A DNA stretch of 64,000 bases. Source: DATAGF01 sp963834875. GTDB taxonomy: Bacteria > Actinomycetota > Thermoleophilia > Miltoncostaeales > Miltoncostaeaceae. The position numbers were made by a program, and so were the translations under genes. Where the stretch lies: assembly GCA_963834875.1 (NCBI GenBank), contig CAWIDG010000006.1:1-64000 (forward strand), written 5' to 3'. Positions 16,904 to 26,109 of this stretch are shown one piece after another. Below the pieces are notes generated by a model that worked only from the letters and a program-made list of their open reading frames with translations, was not told the DNA's origin and made no database searches. Numbering within the stretch: the first letter of the stretch is position 1; each line of letters starts with the position of its first letter.

Positions 16904-18235
16904 CTAGAGCTCGCTGAGGACCACGCGGTGCTTGCCGCCTCGCGTCTGCTCGATGGGCTCGTCGGAGGTAAGCTCGACCTCGGCCTGCCCCTTGCACATC
17001 TCGGAGATGGTGTCCCGGAGCAGTGCCGCCTCCGCCTCATCGAAGTCGCTCGAGACGTCGAGACGCACGCGGACGCGGCCGGGCTCGCGCTGGACGATCT
17101 GCCAGCGGCGGACGCTCGGCGCCTCCCAGAACGTGGTCGTGAGCGCGGGCATCGCGATCTCGGTCCCGTCGGGGAGCCGGAGGCGATCCCCCGCGCGTCC
17201 CTCGATGGTCTCGAGGGTCGTTCCCGGGCGACCGCAGGGGCACACGCCGCGCCCCAGGGACGCGCGGTCGCCGACGCGGTAGCGGAGGAACGGCAGCACC
17301 CGGGCGTGCAGGTTGGTGACGACGAGGTCGCCGACCACGCCCGGTGGGCACGGCCGGTCCCCGTCCAGGACCTCGACCAGCGAGACGTTCTCGGCGACGT
17401 GGAACCGCCCCCGCTCACACGCCTGCGCCAGGACGCCTCCGTCGTTGCACCCGTAGCGGTCCAGGACCGGGACGCCGAAGGCCTGCTCGGTCTGGCGTCG
17501 CCACGCCGGCAGAAGCGGCTCGCCGGTCGTCACGATCGCCCGGGGCGCCGGGAGCGAGAGCCCCTCCGCCAGGACCGCCCCGGCCATGCCTGCGACGATG
17601 CTGGCGTACCCGTACCAGAGGACCGCGCCCGATTTCGAGGCCGCCACCGCGTGCCGTCGGCCCGAGGCGCGGTCCGTCCCGACGCCGCGCGAGGGAAAGA
17701 CGCGCCTTTCGAGCGCCCGCCGGACCTTGCCCTTGAGCCCGTCCTGCGTCGGCAGGAGGGAGGGCGGCGTGCCGAGCACGGCGACGCGCTCCCCGTAGCG
17801 GTAGCCCGACCACCCGTCGAAATGGATGTTCGCCGCGTACATCTGCGTCCAGGCGGCGAGGTCCAGCTCGTACCGCCAGGGGTCGCCCGTGGTGCCGCCC
17901 GTCCGCTTCACCTGGTGAGGCAGGTCGCGCCAGTCGTCGGCGCGGAACTCCTCCTGCCGTTCGCGGATGGTCGCCTTGTCGACCACCGGCAGGTCCTCGG
18001 ACGACAGCGCGTCGACCGCGCCGAGCCGGGACCGATAGAAGGGCACCTTGGCGGCGGCGTGCCGCAACACCGCGTCGAGCCTGGCCGCCTGCCACGCGCG
18101 CCGCCGCTCGTCGGGCCACGCCCAGAACTCACGAAGCCGGTTCGCGGTCAACAGGTACGGGGCTCCGACCGCCGGCTCGACGACGTGGCGCACGAGGAGA
18201 TCGAGCGCTGCTGGATACCAATCGAGACGTGTCAC
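16904..18235 (-). CDS. PaaK/CapK-like adenylate-forming enzyme
   Basis: 443 residues. ANL-superfamily: P-loop-like RTGGTTGDPW at residues 111-120 (replacing the usual T-S-G-T-T-G), then AIVTTGEPLLP, LDRYGCNDGGVLAQACERG, and LPFLRYRVGDRASL (the A8-type hinge Y-R-V-G-D). CPCGRPGT is the small Cys cluster common in PaaK-type ligases. Family members activate carboxylic acids with ATP and usually load CoA; CapK proteins are the branch found in capsule loci. GTG 18235 overlaps the flippase stop (GTGA), so it is firmly part of the polysaccharide operon. A role in acylating or amidating the polymer is inference. Confidence 0.8.
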   Translation of the reverse strand: MTRLDWYPAALDLLVRHVVEPAVGAPYLLTANRLREFWAWPDERRRAWQAARLDAVLRHAAAKVPFYRSRLGAVDALSSEDLPVVDKATIRERQEEFRADDWRDLPHQVKRTGGTTGDPWRYELDLAAWTQMYAANIHFDGWSGYRYGERVAVLGTPPSLLPTQDGLKGKVRRALERRVFPSRGVGTDRASGRRHAVAASKSGAVLWYGYASIVAGMAGAVLAEGLSLPAPRAIVTTGEPLLPAWRRQTEQAFGVPVLDRYGCNDGGVLAQACERGRFHVAENVSLVEVLDGDRPCPPGVVGDLVVTNLHARVLPFLRYRVGDRASLGRGVCPCGRPGTTLETIEGRAGDRLRLPDGTEIAMPALTTTFWEAPSVRRWQIVQREPGRVRVRLDVSSDFDEAEAALLRDTISEMCKGQAEVELTSDEPIEQTRGGKHRVVLSEL

Positions 18236-19875
18236 GTTCCCCCTCCGAGACGGAGCTGGCGCCACCCGCCCGAGACCAGCACGAGCTCGGGCGCGCGGAA
18301 GAGCCGCTGCGCGGCGATGAAGACGACGAAGCCGACGAGCGCGGCGACCAGCACGGCCGCGATCTCGGCCGCCTCGCCCGAGGCCGTCAGGACGGCGGCC
18401 GCCGCGAGGTACGCGGCGACCCCCATGGGCACCGACGCGGCGAGATCGCGGAGCACGCCGGGGGCCGCGGGGATGCCGCGCAGCCCGAGGCTCGCCTGGA
18501 GCGAGCGTCGGAGCTGCCACGCGCTGCCGAAGTTCCCGAGCGTGAGCGCGGCGCCGAGGCACGCGAGCACGAGCGTCGGGGTCGAGAGCGCGAGCGCCAC
18601 GGCCATCCCGCCGACGGACAGGACGGTCCGGGTCACCATGGCGTGGAACGGGCTCCTCGCGTCGCCCATCGCGTAGGAGGCGGTGGTGAACAGCACGAAG
18701 CCCGACTCGGCGAGGATCCCCGGCGCCAGCGCCACGATCGCCGCCGCGAAGAGGGCGGCGCCGAGCCCCTCGTCGCCGTCGCCGGCGAACACCGCGTGGC
18801 CGAGTTGCTCGGACAGCGCGATGTAGAAGACCGCCGACGGCACCACGACGAAGAGGACGAGCCCCAGGCCCTTCGACAGCTCCTCGACGAAGTCGGTGAG
18901 GCGCCGTGCGTGGAACCTGCGCGCGAGCTGGGGGAGCATGGCCGTCGAGACCGGTCGCGCACCGACCGCGATCGGCAGCTGGAAGAAGGCGAGCGCGACG
19001 GTGAAGGCGACGACGCCGCCCGCGATGCTGTTCGCGACCACCACCGCTCCGAAGATGCGAAGCGCGTTCAGGCCCGAGTAGCCCAGCGACGGCAGGTAGC
19101 GCCGCGCGATGGAACGCACCTCGGGATCGCGCCAGCCCGCGGTCGGGGTCAGCCGGATCCCGGCGCGGAACGCGCCGATCCACTGGGCCGCCGCGTGGAG
19201 CCCCACGGCCGCGGTGCTCCCGAGCCCGAGCAGCAACAGGCCTCCCAACCCGATCGTGTCGAGTGAGGCCCCGCCGCCGGCGCTGAGACTGAAGGCGACC
19301 AGGGTCAGGACCACCCCGACGTTCTCGAAGACGGGCGCGGCCGCCGCCAGCGCGAAGCGCCCGCGGCTGTTCTGGACCGCGGCGCCGATCCCGGCGAGGC
19401 CGTAGAGGGGGATCTGCCCCGCGAACAGCACCAGCAGCACCCACCCCGCGTCGAACTGCGCGGCGGCCGTCGCGCCGTCGCTCACACCGAGGGCGAGCAC
19501 CCAGAGGATGAGGGGGGCGGCCCCGGCGAGGACCAGGCCGGCCAGCACGAAGCCGCAGGTGCTGATGCCGAGGAAGCCGCGCGCCACCTGCTCCGCGCGC
19601 GCCAAGCCGTGCTGGGAGATGTGCCGGACGAGGCTCGGCACGAGGATGCTCGCCAGGAGCGAGCCGGTGAGGAACTCGAAGACGAGGTTCGGCACCAGGC
19701 TGGTCGCCTGGTAGGTGTTGCCGAGGTACGTCGGGCCGAGGACGACGGCGATGGCCACCATCCGCCCGAGGCCGGTCACCCGGCTGACGACCGTCCATGC
19801 CGCCACGGACAGGGAGTGCCCGGCGAAGGCCGGCGTGTCGCGGACGCCCGGCGCTCCGTCGACGAGCGTGGTCAC
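18232..19875 (-). CDS. MurJ/MviN-like lipid-linked oligosaccharide flippase
   Basis: 547 residues, about 14 helices. The N-terminus TVVSRVTGLGRMVAIAVVLG and YLGNTYQATSLVPNLVFEF match the first two helices of MurJ/MviN; GSLLASILVPSLVRH and QNSRGRFALAAAAPVFENV are also typical. It may flip lipid II or, given its place in this operon, the lipid-linked repeat unit in place of Wzx. GTG start overlaps the upstream stop by 4 bases, and its own stop overlaps the next start. Confidence 0.82.
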   Translation of the reverse strand: MTTLVDGAPGVRDTPAFAGHSLSVAAWTVVSRVTGLGRMVAIAVVLGPTYLGNTYQATSLVPNLVFEFLTGSLLASILVPSLVRHISQHGLARAEQVARGFLGISTCGFVLAGLVLAGAAPLILWVLALGVSDGATAAAQFDAGWVLLVLFAGQIPLYGLAGIGAAVQNSRGRFALAAAAPVFENVGVVLTLVAFSLSAGGGASLDTIGLGGLLLLGLGSTAAVGLHAAAQWIGAFRAGIRLTPTAGWRDPEVRSIARRYLPSLGYSGLNALRIFGAVVVANSIAGGVVAFTVALAFFQLPIAVGARPVSTAMLPQLARRFHARRLTDFVEELSKGLGLVLFVVVPSAVFYIALSEQLGHAVFAGDGDEGLGAALFAAAIVALAPGILAESGFVLFTTASYAMGDARSPFHAMVTRTVLSVGGMAVALALSTPTLVLACLGAALTLGNFGSAWQLRRSLQASLGLRGIPAAPGVLRDLAASVPMGVAAYLAAAAVLTASGEAAEIAAVLVAALVGFVVFIAAQRLFRAPELVLVSGGWRQLRLGGGT

Positions 19876-20645
19876 GTGTCGTGGGGCGGCGTCCCGGGCC
19901 GCAGCCGAGCCATCACCAGGACCACGAAGCTCGCGATGAAGATGCCCACGAGCGCGCCCGCCGCGGCGGCCCGGCGCGGCCTCGGCTCGATTGGCTCGTT
20001 CAGCAGGGTCGCGGGGGTGAGGATCGTGGCTCCCGAGCGCGTGATCTGCTCGAGCCCGACCTCGGTCAGCCGGTCCTCGAGAACCCCGATCTGCGTGAGC
20101 AGCAGCTGCGTTCGCGGGCTGTCGGCCGGCAACGCGGACAGCTCGCGCGTGAGCGCGGCGATCCGCCGCTCGAGGAAGGTCCGAGCCCGGTCGCCCGCGG
20201 GCGATTCGGCGGCCTGGACCTCCCGCACGTAGCTGCTCGCGGCGGCCTGGGTGAGCTCGACGGCCCGGGTCGGATCGGGGTCGGCCACGGTGAGCCGGAT
20301 CACGTCGGCGCCCCCCGCCCCGGAGACCGCGAGGTCCTCGTCGAGCTCCTCGGTCGTCAGGCCGAACTCCTCAGCGACCGGATCGAGGACCCTCGGGCTC
20401 CGCACCAGCTCCACCTCGGTCGCGATCAGCCGCTCGGCCTCCCCCGTCGTCGTCGCCTCCGGCGCCTCGTAGAGGATCTCCGCGCGCCCGCCGTACACCC
20501 GATCCTGGGCACCCGCGTAGAAGTACGCGCCGAGGGCCGACGCGGCGACGATCAGCGCAAGGAGCTGGACCACCATCAGCGATCGCCCCAGCGACCGCCC
20601 TGGGGCGGAGAGGGCCTCGGCGTTCCGGGCGGGGGCGACGGTCAC
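19872..20645 (-). CDS. Wzz/chain-length-determinant-like protein
   Basis: 257 residues. Two membrane helices (VVQLLALIVAASALGAYFYA near 25-45 and AAGALVGIFIASFVVLVMA near 230) flank a periplasmic region with a long coiled coil (RARTFLERRIAALTREL, LTQIGVLEDRLTEVG), the Wzz topology. The conserved proline region before helix 2 is present as LNEPIEPRPRR. Controls length of the exported glycan. No fused kinase domain. GTG overlaps the upstream TGA. Confidence 0.82.
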   Translation of the reverse strand: MTVAPARNAEALSAPGRSLGRSLMVVQLLALIVAASALGAYFYAGAQDRVYGGRAEILYEAPEATTTGEAERLIATEVELVRSPRVLDPVAEEFGLTTEELDEDLAVSGAGGADVIRLTVADPDPTRAVELTQAAASSYVREVQAAESPAGDRARTFLERRIAALTRELSALPADSPRTQLLLTQIGVLEDRLTEVGLEQITRSGATILTPATLLNEPIEPRPRRAAAAGALVGIFIASFVVLVMARLRPGTPPHDT

Positions 20646-21691
20646 TGCTCAGCCTCGGGAAGCATCGGTAGCGCGCCGCCGACCTCAATGGGAACCCCTC
20701 CGCCGGCGAGCGAGCGCTCCACCGCCTCGATCGTGAGGACGACGTCGAGGCCCAGCGTCGCGGTGGACCGCGGCGACGAGCTCGTGCGCACGGCCTGGAC
20801 GAAGTCCCGGATCTCGGCGGCCAGCGGCTCGGTCGCCTCGACGTGGGGCGAGACGATGTCGCCGGTCCGGTAAGACATCCGGTACTCGCCGAAGTCCTGC
20901 GGATCGCGAAGCGCGGCTCCGGCATCGAAGACGCGGACCGGCTCCACGCTCGTGTCGTCGTAGACCACCATCTTCCGCGAGCCCACGACGGTCGTCCGGC
21001 GGATCTTGCTCGGGGCGAGCCAGGAGAGTTCGACGTGCGCGATCGCCCCGGACGGGAAGCTCAGATCGATGAACGCCACGTCGGGCACGGCCGGAACGAT
21101 GCAGGCCCGCGAGATCGCGTTGACCGAGCTCGGCGCCTCGCCGAGCCAGTGGTGCAGGATCGAGACGTCGTGGGGCCCGAGATCCCACGCCACGCTGACG
21201 TCCTGCTGGTGCAGGCCGAGATTGACCCGGCTCATCGAGATGAAGTAGATCTCGCCAAGCTCTCCGTTGCAGATGTAGTCGCGCACGAGGCGCACCGGCG
21301 GGCTGTAGAGGAACGTGTGGCCGGGCATCAGCGTCAGCCTGCGCTCGTCCGCCAGCCGGATCAGTTCCGACGCGTCCTCGGAGGTGCCGGCGAGCGGCTT
21401 CTCCACGAGCACGTGCTTGCCGGCCCGCAGCGCCTCCTCGGCGAGGCGGTGGTGGGTGGAGATCGGCGTCGCGATGACGACGGCGTCGATCGACGGGTCT
21501 TCGAGGACGTCGTGGAGGTCGATGCTCGTCTCGACCGCGGGGTACTGGCGCGCGATGCGATCGAGCGCGGAGGCGTCCCGATCGCAGACCGTGACGAGAT
21601 CGGTCTCCGGCAGCGCGGAGAGGTTGCGCACGAAGTTCGGACCCCAGTACCCGACCCCGACGACGGCGCAGCGCAGCGGCGAAGGGCTCAT
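20642..21691 (-). CDS. Gfo/Idh/MocA dehydrogenase, WlbA/WbpB type
   Basis: 349 residues. Rossmann motif GVGYWGPN at 12-19, EKPL at 97-100 (the catalytic/nicotinamide lysine), then LSWLAPSKIRRTTVVGSRKM and a C-terminal barrel. The GVGYWG-N-x-x-R-N start and strong EKPL are typical of UDP-N-acetylglucosamine-uronate 3-dehydrogenases (WbpB/WlbA). That step makes the 3-keto sugar for the aminotransferase at 26102. ATG overlaps the stop of the sugar transferase (ATGA). Confidence 0.82.
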   Translation of the reverse strand: MSPSPLRCAVVGVGYWGPNFVRNLSALPETDLVTVCDRDASALDRIARQYPAVETSIDLHDVLEDPSIDAVVIATPISTHHRLAEEALRAGKHVLVEKPLAGTSEDASELIRLADERRLTLMPGHTFLYSPPVRLVRDYICNGELGEIYFISMSRVNLGLHQQDVSVAWDLGPHDVSILHHWLGEAPSSVNAISRACIVPAVPDVAFIDLSFPSGAIAHVELSWLAPSKIRRTTVVGSRKMVVYDDTSVEPVRVFDAGAALRDPQDFGEYRMSYRTGDIVSPHVEATEPLAAEIRDFVQAVRTSSSPRSTATLGLDVVLTIEAVERSLAGGGVPIEVGGALPMLPEAEQ

Positions 21692-23247
21692 GCCGTCACC
21701 CGCTGCCGGACGAGTTGGACGGGGGTCCTCAGAAGCAGCTTGAGGTCAAGCCAGATGGAGTAGCTGCGGACGTAGGCGACGTCGAGGTCGAGCGCCTCGC
21801 CGAATGTGGATCGTGCCCGCGCGGTCACTTGCCACAACCCGGTGATGCCGGCGGGGACGAGGAAGCGATCGAGGTGATGCGTCTGGAAGTGCTCCACCTC
21901 GTAGGGGATGCAGGGCCGGGGACCGACAAGAGAGATGTCTCCTCGTAGGACGTTGAACAGTTGGGGGAGCTCGTCGAGGCTGGTACGGCGGAGCCAGCGA
22001 CCGACCCGCGTCGTCTCGGAGCCTCGATCGAGCTTGTAGAGACCACTGCTCTCGGGCGTCGCGGCCGAGCTCATGGTCGCGTTGATGTAGGCGCGGTGCT
22101 CCTCGTCCGAGGCGGTGACCACCATCGTGCGGAACTTCAGGTTGGTGAACTCGCGCATCGACTCGCCCAGCCGGACCTGCTTGAAGAGGACCGGCCCTGG
22201 CGAGTCGAGCTTGATGGCGAGTGCGATCGCCAGGATCAGGGGGCCGGCGAGGACGAGTCCGACGGTCGCGCCGATCACGTCGATGGCGCGCTTCAGGACC
22301 CGGGTCGTGTTGGAGATCCGCGGCGCCCCGAGCCGCAGGAGCGGCAACCCCTCGACGAAGTTGACGTCCGGGGTGTGACCCACGACCTCGAAGTAGCGTG
22401 GGATGAGCTCGATCTGCACGTCGAGCGCCGTGAGCCGCCTCACCAGGCGGAGCATCTCCTCGTGGTCGTTGACCGTGAACGCGATGATCACGCGCTGGAC
22501 CCCGAGCCGGCGCACGACCGCATCAGCGTCGGCGATGCTGCCGAGCATCGGAAGACCCTGCAGCTCGGAGCGGAGTTCGCGCGGCCGATCGTCGACGAAG
22601 CCGGCGACGTCGATGCCGTACTCCGGGTGCTGGCGCAGCTTGCGGGCCAGCAGCTGCCCGATGTGCCCCGCGCCGACGATCACGGCGGCCTGCCGGTACG
22701 ACGCGTGGCGCCGGGCGATCGCGCGGGCGGTCGCTCGGGCGACGGCGACGAAGACGACCGCGAGGACCGCGAAGAGCCCGAGCTTGATGGGGTTCGGGTC
22801 GGCGAGACCGGTTGCCCACGCCGAGGCGAACACCACCCAGGCGCCGATGGCTACCAGGTGGAAGACGCCGATGATCTCGTCAACCGTGGAGTGGTCCGTG
22901 CTCGTCTCGTCGCGGTCGTACAGCCGGTGGAGGTTCGCGGTCAGCAGCCACACGGGGAGGGTCGCGAGGAACAGGAGGAGCTCCGTCCTGGGCGCGACCT
23001 GTCCGTTCGCCCCGGGGCTCGGGCCGAGGGCGAGCTCCGCCACGACGAACGCGAGGGTGAGCGCCACCAGGTCGGCCACCACGAGCGCCCGTCGCACCAT
23101 CACGCTGCGCGAACGAGGGCGCCTCCTGAGATGGCGCCGGCCGGTCCCCGGGCCGGCCGCGGCGACGTTCGGCGCCCCGCCGCCGCCCTGCAAGGGGAGG
23201 CCGTGGGGCGCGCCCTGTCGCGCCGATCCGTGGGACGTGTCGTCCAT
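21688..23247 (-). CDS. polyprenyl-phosphate sugar-1-phosphate transferase (WbaP/exopolysaccharide type)
   Basis: 519 residues. Four N-terminal helices, a Rossmann-like CoA-binding middle (QAAVIVGAGHIGQLLARKL), and a C-terminal bacterial sugar transferase domain: RAIDVIGATVGLVLAGPL (membrane anchor), DSPGPVLFKQVRLGESM, NLKFRTMV, RTSLDELPQLFNVLRGDI, SLVGPRP and PAGITGLWQVTAR. It starts the repeat unit by moving a sugar phosphate from a UDP-sugar to undecaprenyl phosphate. First 45 residues are low-complexity Gly/Arg-rich. Upstream gap of 212 bases suggests an internal promoter. Confidence 0.9.
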   Translation of the reverse strand: MDDTSHGSARQGAPHGLPLQGGGGAPNVAAAGPGTGRRHLRRRPRSRSVMVRRALVVADLVALTLAFVVAELALGPSPGANGQVAPRTELLLFLATLPVWLLTANLHRLYDRDETSTDHSTVDEIIGVFHLVAIGAWVVFASAWATGLADPNPIKLGLFAVLAVVFVAVARATARAIARRHASYRQAAVIVGAGHIGQLLARKLRQHPEYGIDVAGFVDDRPRELRSELQGLPMLGSIADADAVVRRLGVQRVIIAFTVNDHEEMLRLVRRLTALDVQIELIPRYFEVVGHTPDVNFVEGLPLLRLGAPRISNTTRVLKRAIDVIGATVGLVLAGPLILAIALAIKLDSPGPVLFKQVRLGESMREFTNLKFRTMVVTASDEEHRAYINATMSSAATPESSGLYKLDRGSETTRVGRWLRRTSLDELPQLFNVLRGDISLVGPRPCIPYEVEHFQTHHLDRFLVPAGITGLWQVTARARSTFGEALDLDVAYVRSYSIWLDLKLLLRTPVQLVRQRVTA

Positions 23248-23459
23248 CGAAGCTCGCTCCGTAGCGCCTGCGCCGAATGGGAGGTCCAGGCCACAGTGGA
23301 TTCGCTTCGAGGGCGGGATCTCCCCCCCTCGCCGTCGCGCGACGCAACACGCGCAATGCGGCGCGGGGGACGAAACGCAGATTCAGCGTCGGTTGGAGCT
23401 GGCGGCGACGCGGCGCCTCCGGGAGCCCGGGAACCCGAGGGCCGGCCGGCCCGAGCGGA
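23248..23459. other. 212-base gap within the polysaccharide operon
   Basis: The only sizeable gap in the operon. It holds a 14-bp self-complementary G/C palindrome (GGGCCGGCCGGCCC at 23439-23452) 13 bases from the stop of the DUF354 gene, which could end transcription partly, so the sugar-transferase half may have its own promoter here. No clear -35/-10 pair seen. Confidence 0.4.
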
Positions 23460-24500
23460 TCAGCCGCCGCGGCCGGCGCCGACGACGGCGGCCACGAGTT
23501 GCGCGCGCAGACACTCCCCGCGCGTGCGGAGGCCCCCGAGGTCGGCCTCGCCGTTCGTCCTGCACCGGACGGGAAGGATGTCGTCGGCCCGCTCGAGGCG
23601 GCCCAGGAGCCCCCGCTCCACGAGCCACCGATCCACGGCGGGGGCGCGGCCGCTGAACACGCTGAGCGTGGGCGATCCGAGCAGCGCGGCCTCGCGCGTC
23701 ATCGTGCCGCCGGCGCCGAGCACCAGGTCGGCCATCGCCATCAGCGATCGGGAGTCGACTGCGCGGGGCGGCACCACCAGGCGCCCGCGTCCGAGCGCGC
23801 GGAGTCGATCCGCCTCCTCCGGATAGCGGGGCAGGACCACGCACCGCACCCCGGGGTCCGCCTCGAGCAGCCGCAGCGCGTCGAAGAACAACTCGTTCTC
23901 GAAGCGGTGATAGGTCGCCTTGCTGGGCGCCGTGCGCGCCACGACGAGCGGAGTGCCGCCGCGGTCCGCCAGGCCGACGGAGTCGAGCACGGAAGGGTCC
24001 GGGGTGAAGGCCCCGAGGTAGATCTCCTCCTTGAGCCCGTCGTAGTAGGTCGTCTTCGCGTCCGAGGCGCCCTGCGCCGCCACTCCCGAGTTCCGGAGCG
24101 CCTCCGGGAGGAGCACCGTGGATGCCAGCCGGAAGGCCAGGTGGTTCGCCGGTTGATGCTCGTAGTCCATGGCGGTGACGGCCGGGATGCGCAGGCATCG
24201 CGCGACCGCCAGCTGCGCGTAGGAGTTGTGGGACAGCGCGACGTCGGGGCGACGGCGGCGCGCGAACCGGGCGAGCGACGCCACGCGGCCGCCGAGTGCT
24301 GCAACCTTGCCCGCGCGGTTCTTGGGGCTCGGTCCCCCGATGACCTCGACCTCGGGGAAGGCCGCTCGCGCCAGCTCGACCGTCTGGGCGTTGTCGCGGG
24401 CGGTGGCGGCGACCTCGTGCCCTTCGCGCTCCAGCAGGCGTGCCACCGGCTCGAAGATCAACGGGTGCGGCGAGTTCGCCAGGTCGATCCACACCCTCAT
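23460..24500 (-). CDS. DUF354-family glycosyltransferase
   Basis: 346 residues. MRVWIDLANSPHPLIFEPV opens it, the hallmark start of DUF354 proteins, which fold as GT-B glycosyltransferases related to the UDP-GlcNAc 2-epimerases. Other signals: LSHNSYAQLAVARCLRIPAV, AMDYEHQPANH and ADLVLGAGGTMTREAALLG (the donor-site G-x-G-G-T-M-x-R-E). The stop side is followed by the gap to the sugar transferase; the ATG at 24500 overlaps the epimerase stop. It probably adds the second sugar of the repeat unit, perhaps the diacetamido-uronate; that is inference from neighbours. Confidence 0.8.
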   Translation of the reverse strand: MRVWIDLANSPHPLIFEPVARLLEREGHEVAATARDNAQTVELARAAFPEVEVIGGPSPKNRAGKVAALGGRVASLARFARRRRPDVALSHNSYAQLAVARCLRIPAVTAMDYEHQPANHLAFRLASTVLLPEALRNSGVAAQGASDAKTTYYDGLKEEIYLGAFTPDPSVLDSVGLADRGGTPLVVARTAPSKATYHRFENELFFDALRLLEADPGVRCVVLPRYPEEADRLRALGRGRLVVPPRAVDSRSLMAMADLVLGAGGTMTREAALLGSPTLSVFSGRAPAVDRWLVERGLLGRLERADDILPVRCRTNGEADLGGLRTRGECLRAQLVAAVVGAGRGG

Positions 24501-25612
24501 CGCACCGCGAGCTCCCTGGGTCGCACGCCCGCGAGCACGTCGGCCACGCGCTCGGCCGCTCGGCCGTCCCACAGCGGCGGCGGCTCCGCGGGCATCGGCC
24601 GGCCCGAGGTGAGGAGCGCCGGAAGCTCGCGGATGCGCTCCGGATCGAGTCCGAGCAGGACGTTCGAGCCGTGGCTGATGGTGACCGGGCGCTCCGTGTT
24701 GGCGCGGAGGGTGAAGCACGGAACGCGCAGGTAGGTCGTCTCCTCCTGCACGCCGCCCGAGTCGGTGAGCACCGCCCCGGCGTCGCAGGCCAACGACAGG
24801 AAGTCGAAGTACCCGAGCGGCTGCGACAGGCGGATGCCGGGCGCCAGGCGCCGACCGTCGAGCGCCCTCCGGGTCCGCGGATGGACCGGGAAGACGACGG
24901 GAAGCTCCCGGGCGACCGCCCCGAGAGCGTCGATGGCCGGGCCGAGGAGATCGGAGTCCACGAGCGCCGGACGGTGAAGCGTCACCAACAGGAACTCCCC
25001 GGGCTCCACCCCCACCTCGCCCGCAGTGCCCCGGGCGCGGAAGCGCGGCTCCATGGCCACGAGCGTGTCGATCATCGTGTTGCCCACGAAGTGGATCCGG
25101 TCGTCGGAGACGCCCTCGCGCCGGAGGTTGTCGATCGCGTCCTCGGAATGGACGAAGAGGAGATCGGAGATGCGGTCCGTCACGATCCGGTTGATTTCCT
25201 CCGGCATCGTCCGATCGAAGCTGCGAAGGCCGGACTCGACGTGCGCGACCGGGATGCGGAGCTTGACCGCGGTGAGGGTCGCCCCCAGCGTCGAGTTCAC
25301 ATCCCCCGGGACCAGCACGAGGTCCGGAGCCTCGGCGACCAGGATGGGCTCGAGGCGCTCCATTACCCGCGCGGTCTGCTCAGCGTGCGTGCCCGAGCCG
25401 ACTCCCAACGAGTGGTCGGGCGTCCTCAGGCCGAGCTCGTCGAAGAAGACCCGCGACAGCAGCGGGTCGTAGTGCTGGCCCGTGTCGACGAGGACGTGGC
25501 GCGCCTCCGGCAGCCGGCGGTCGAGCTGGGCGACGATCGGGGCCATCTTGACCAGGTTCGGGCGCGCGCCGACGATCGAGAGCAGGCGACGAAACGGGGG
25601 CATCGCGTCCAT
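24497..25612 (-). CDS. non-hydrolysing UDP-HexNAc 2-epimerase (WbpI/WecB-like)
   Basis: 371 residues. VGARPNLVKMAPIV at the N-terminus, then VDTGQHYDPLLS, VPGDVNSTLGA, VAHVESGLRSFDRTMPEEINR (the conserved catalytic acids), and LTDSGGVQEETTYLRVPCF. All are marks of the WecB superfamily. Given the adjoining WlbA/B/C-type genes the likely substrate is UDP-2,3-diacetamido-glucuronate, making the manno epimer as WbpI does; plain UDP-GlcNAc epimerisation (WecB) cannot be excluded. I chose the ATG at 25612, 3 bases past the acetyltransferase stop; a second ATG at 25603 is also possible. Confidence 0.85.
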   Translation of the reverse strand: MDAMPPFRRLLSIVGARPNLVKMAPIVAQLDRRLPEARHVLVDTGQHYDPLLSRVFFDELGLRTPDHSLGVGSGTHAEQTARVMERLEPILVAEAPDLVLVPGDVNSTLGATLTAVKLRIPVAHVESGLRSFDRTMPEEINRIVTDRISDLLFVHSEDAIDNLRREGVSDDRIHFVGNTMIDTLVAMEPRFRARGTAGEVGVEPGEFLLVTLHRPALVDSDLLGPAIDALGAVARELPVVFPVHPRTRRALDGRRLAPGIRLSQPLGYFDFLSLACDAGAVLTDSGGVQEETTYLRVPCFTLRANTERPVTISHGSNVLLGLDPERIRELPALLTSGRPMPAEPPPLWDGRAAERVADVLAGVRPRELAVR

Positions 25613-25614
25613 CC

Positions 25615-26109
25615 CTACCAACGCGCGGCCCGAGGCGCGGCCGGAACGCCGACGACGGTGGTCCCGGGTGCTACGTCCCTGGTCACCACGGCGCCGGCGC
25701 CGACGAGGCTTCCCGCCCCTACGCGAACGCCGCCCGCGACGACCGCGCCGGACCCGATCGACGCGCCGTCCTCGACCGTGGTCTCGAGCAGCGTCCAGTC
25801 GTCGTCGGTCTGGAGACCGCCGTCGGACGTCGTCGCCCGGGGGACCTTGTCGTTGATGAACACCACCCCGTGGCCCACGAAGACGCCGTCCCCAATGCGC
25901 ACGCCCTCGCAGACGAACGTGTGGCTCTGGATCTTGCAGCGCGCGCCGACGTGCACCCCACGCTGGATCTCGACGAAGGGTCCCACCCGGGAACCGTCGC
26001 CGATCCGGCATCCGTACATGTTGACGAACGCGTAGACGACGACATCCTCGCCGAACTCGACGTCGTGGATGAGCCGGTAGGGCGCGCTGTTGGCGGGCTG
26101 GTCAGCCAT
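25615..26109 (-). CDS. WbpD/WlbB-like sugar N-acetyltransferase
   Basis: 164 residues of left-handed beta-helix: hexapeptide repeats GDGSRVGPFVEIQRGVHVG, CKIQSHTFVCEGVRIGDGV, and ASIGSGAVVAGGVRVGAGS. The stretch HTFVCEGV...GHGVVFINDKVPRAT is shared with UDP-2-acetamido-3-amino-2,3-dideoxyglucuronate 3-N-acetyltransferases. It acetylates the 3-amino group made by the aminotransferase. Its ATG overlaps that gene's stop by 8 bases. Confidence 0.87.
   Translation of the reverse strand: MADQPANSAPYRLIHDVEFGEDVVVYAFVNMYGCRIGDGSRVGPFVEIQRGVHVGARCKIQSHTFVCEGVRIGDGVFVGHGVVFINDKVPRATTSDGGLQTDDDWTLLETTVEDGASIGSGAVVAGGVRVGAGSLVGAGAVVTRDVAPGTTVVGVPAAPRAARW

Noticed and set aside
16904..19798. Apparent 964-residue protein on the - strand
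   Set aside because: The first half is out-of-frame text of the flippase gene; the real PaaK-like gene starts at GTG 18235.
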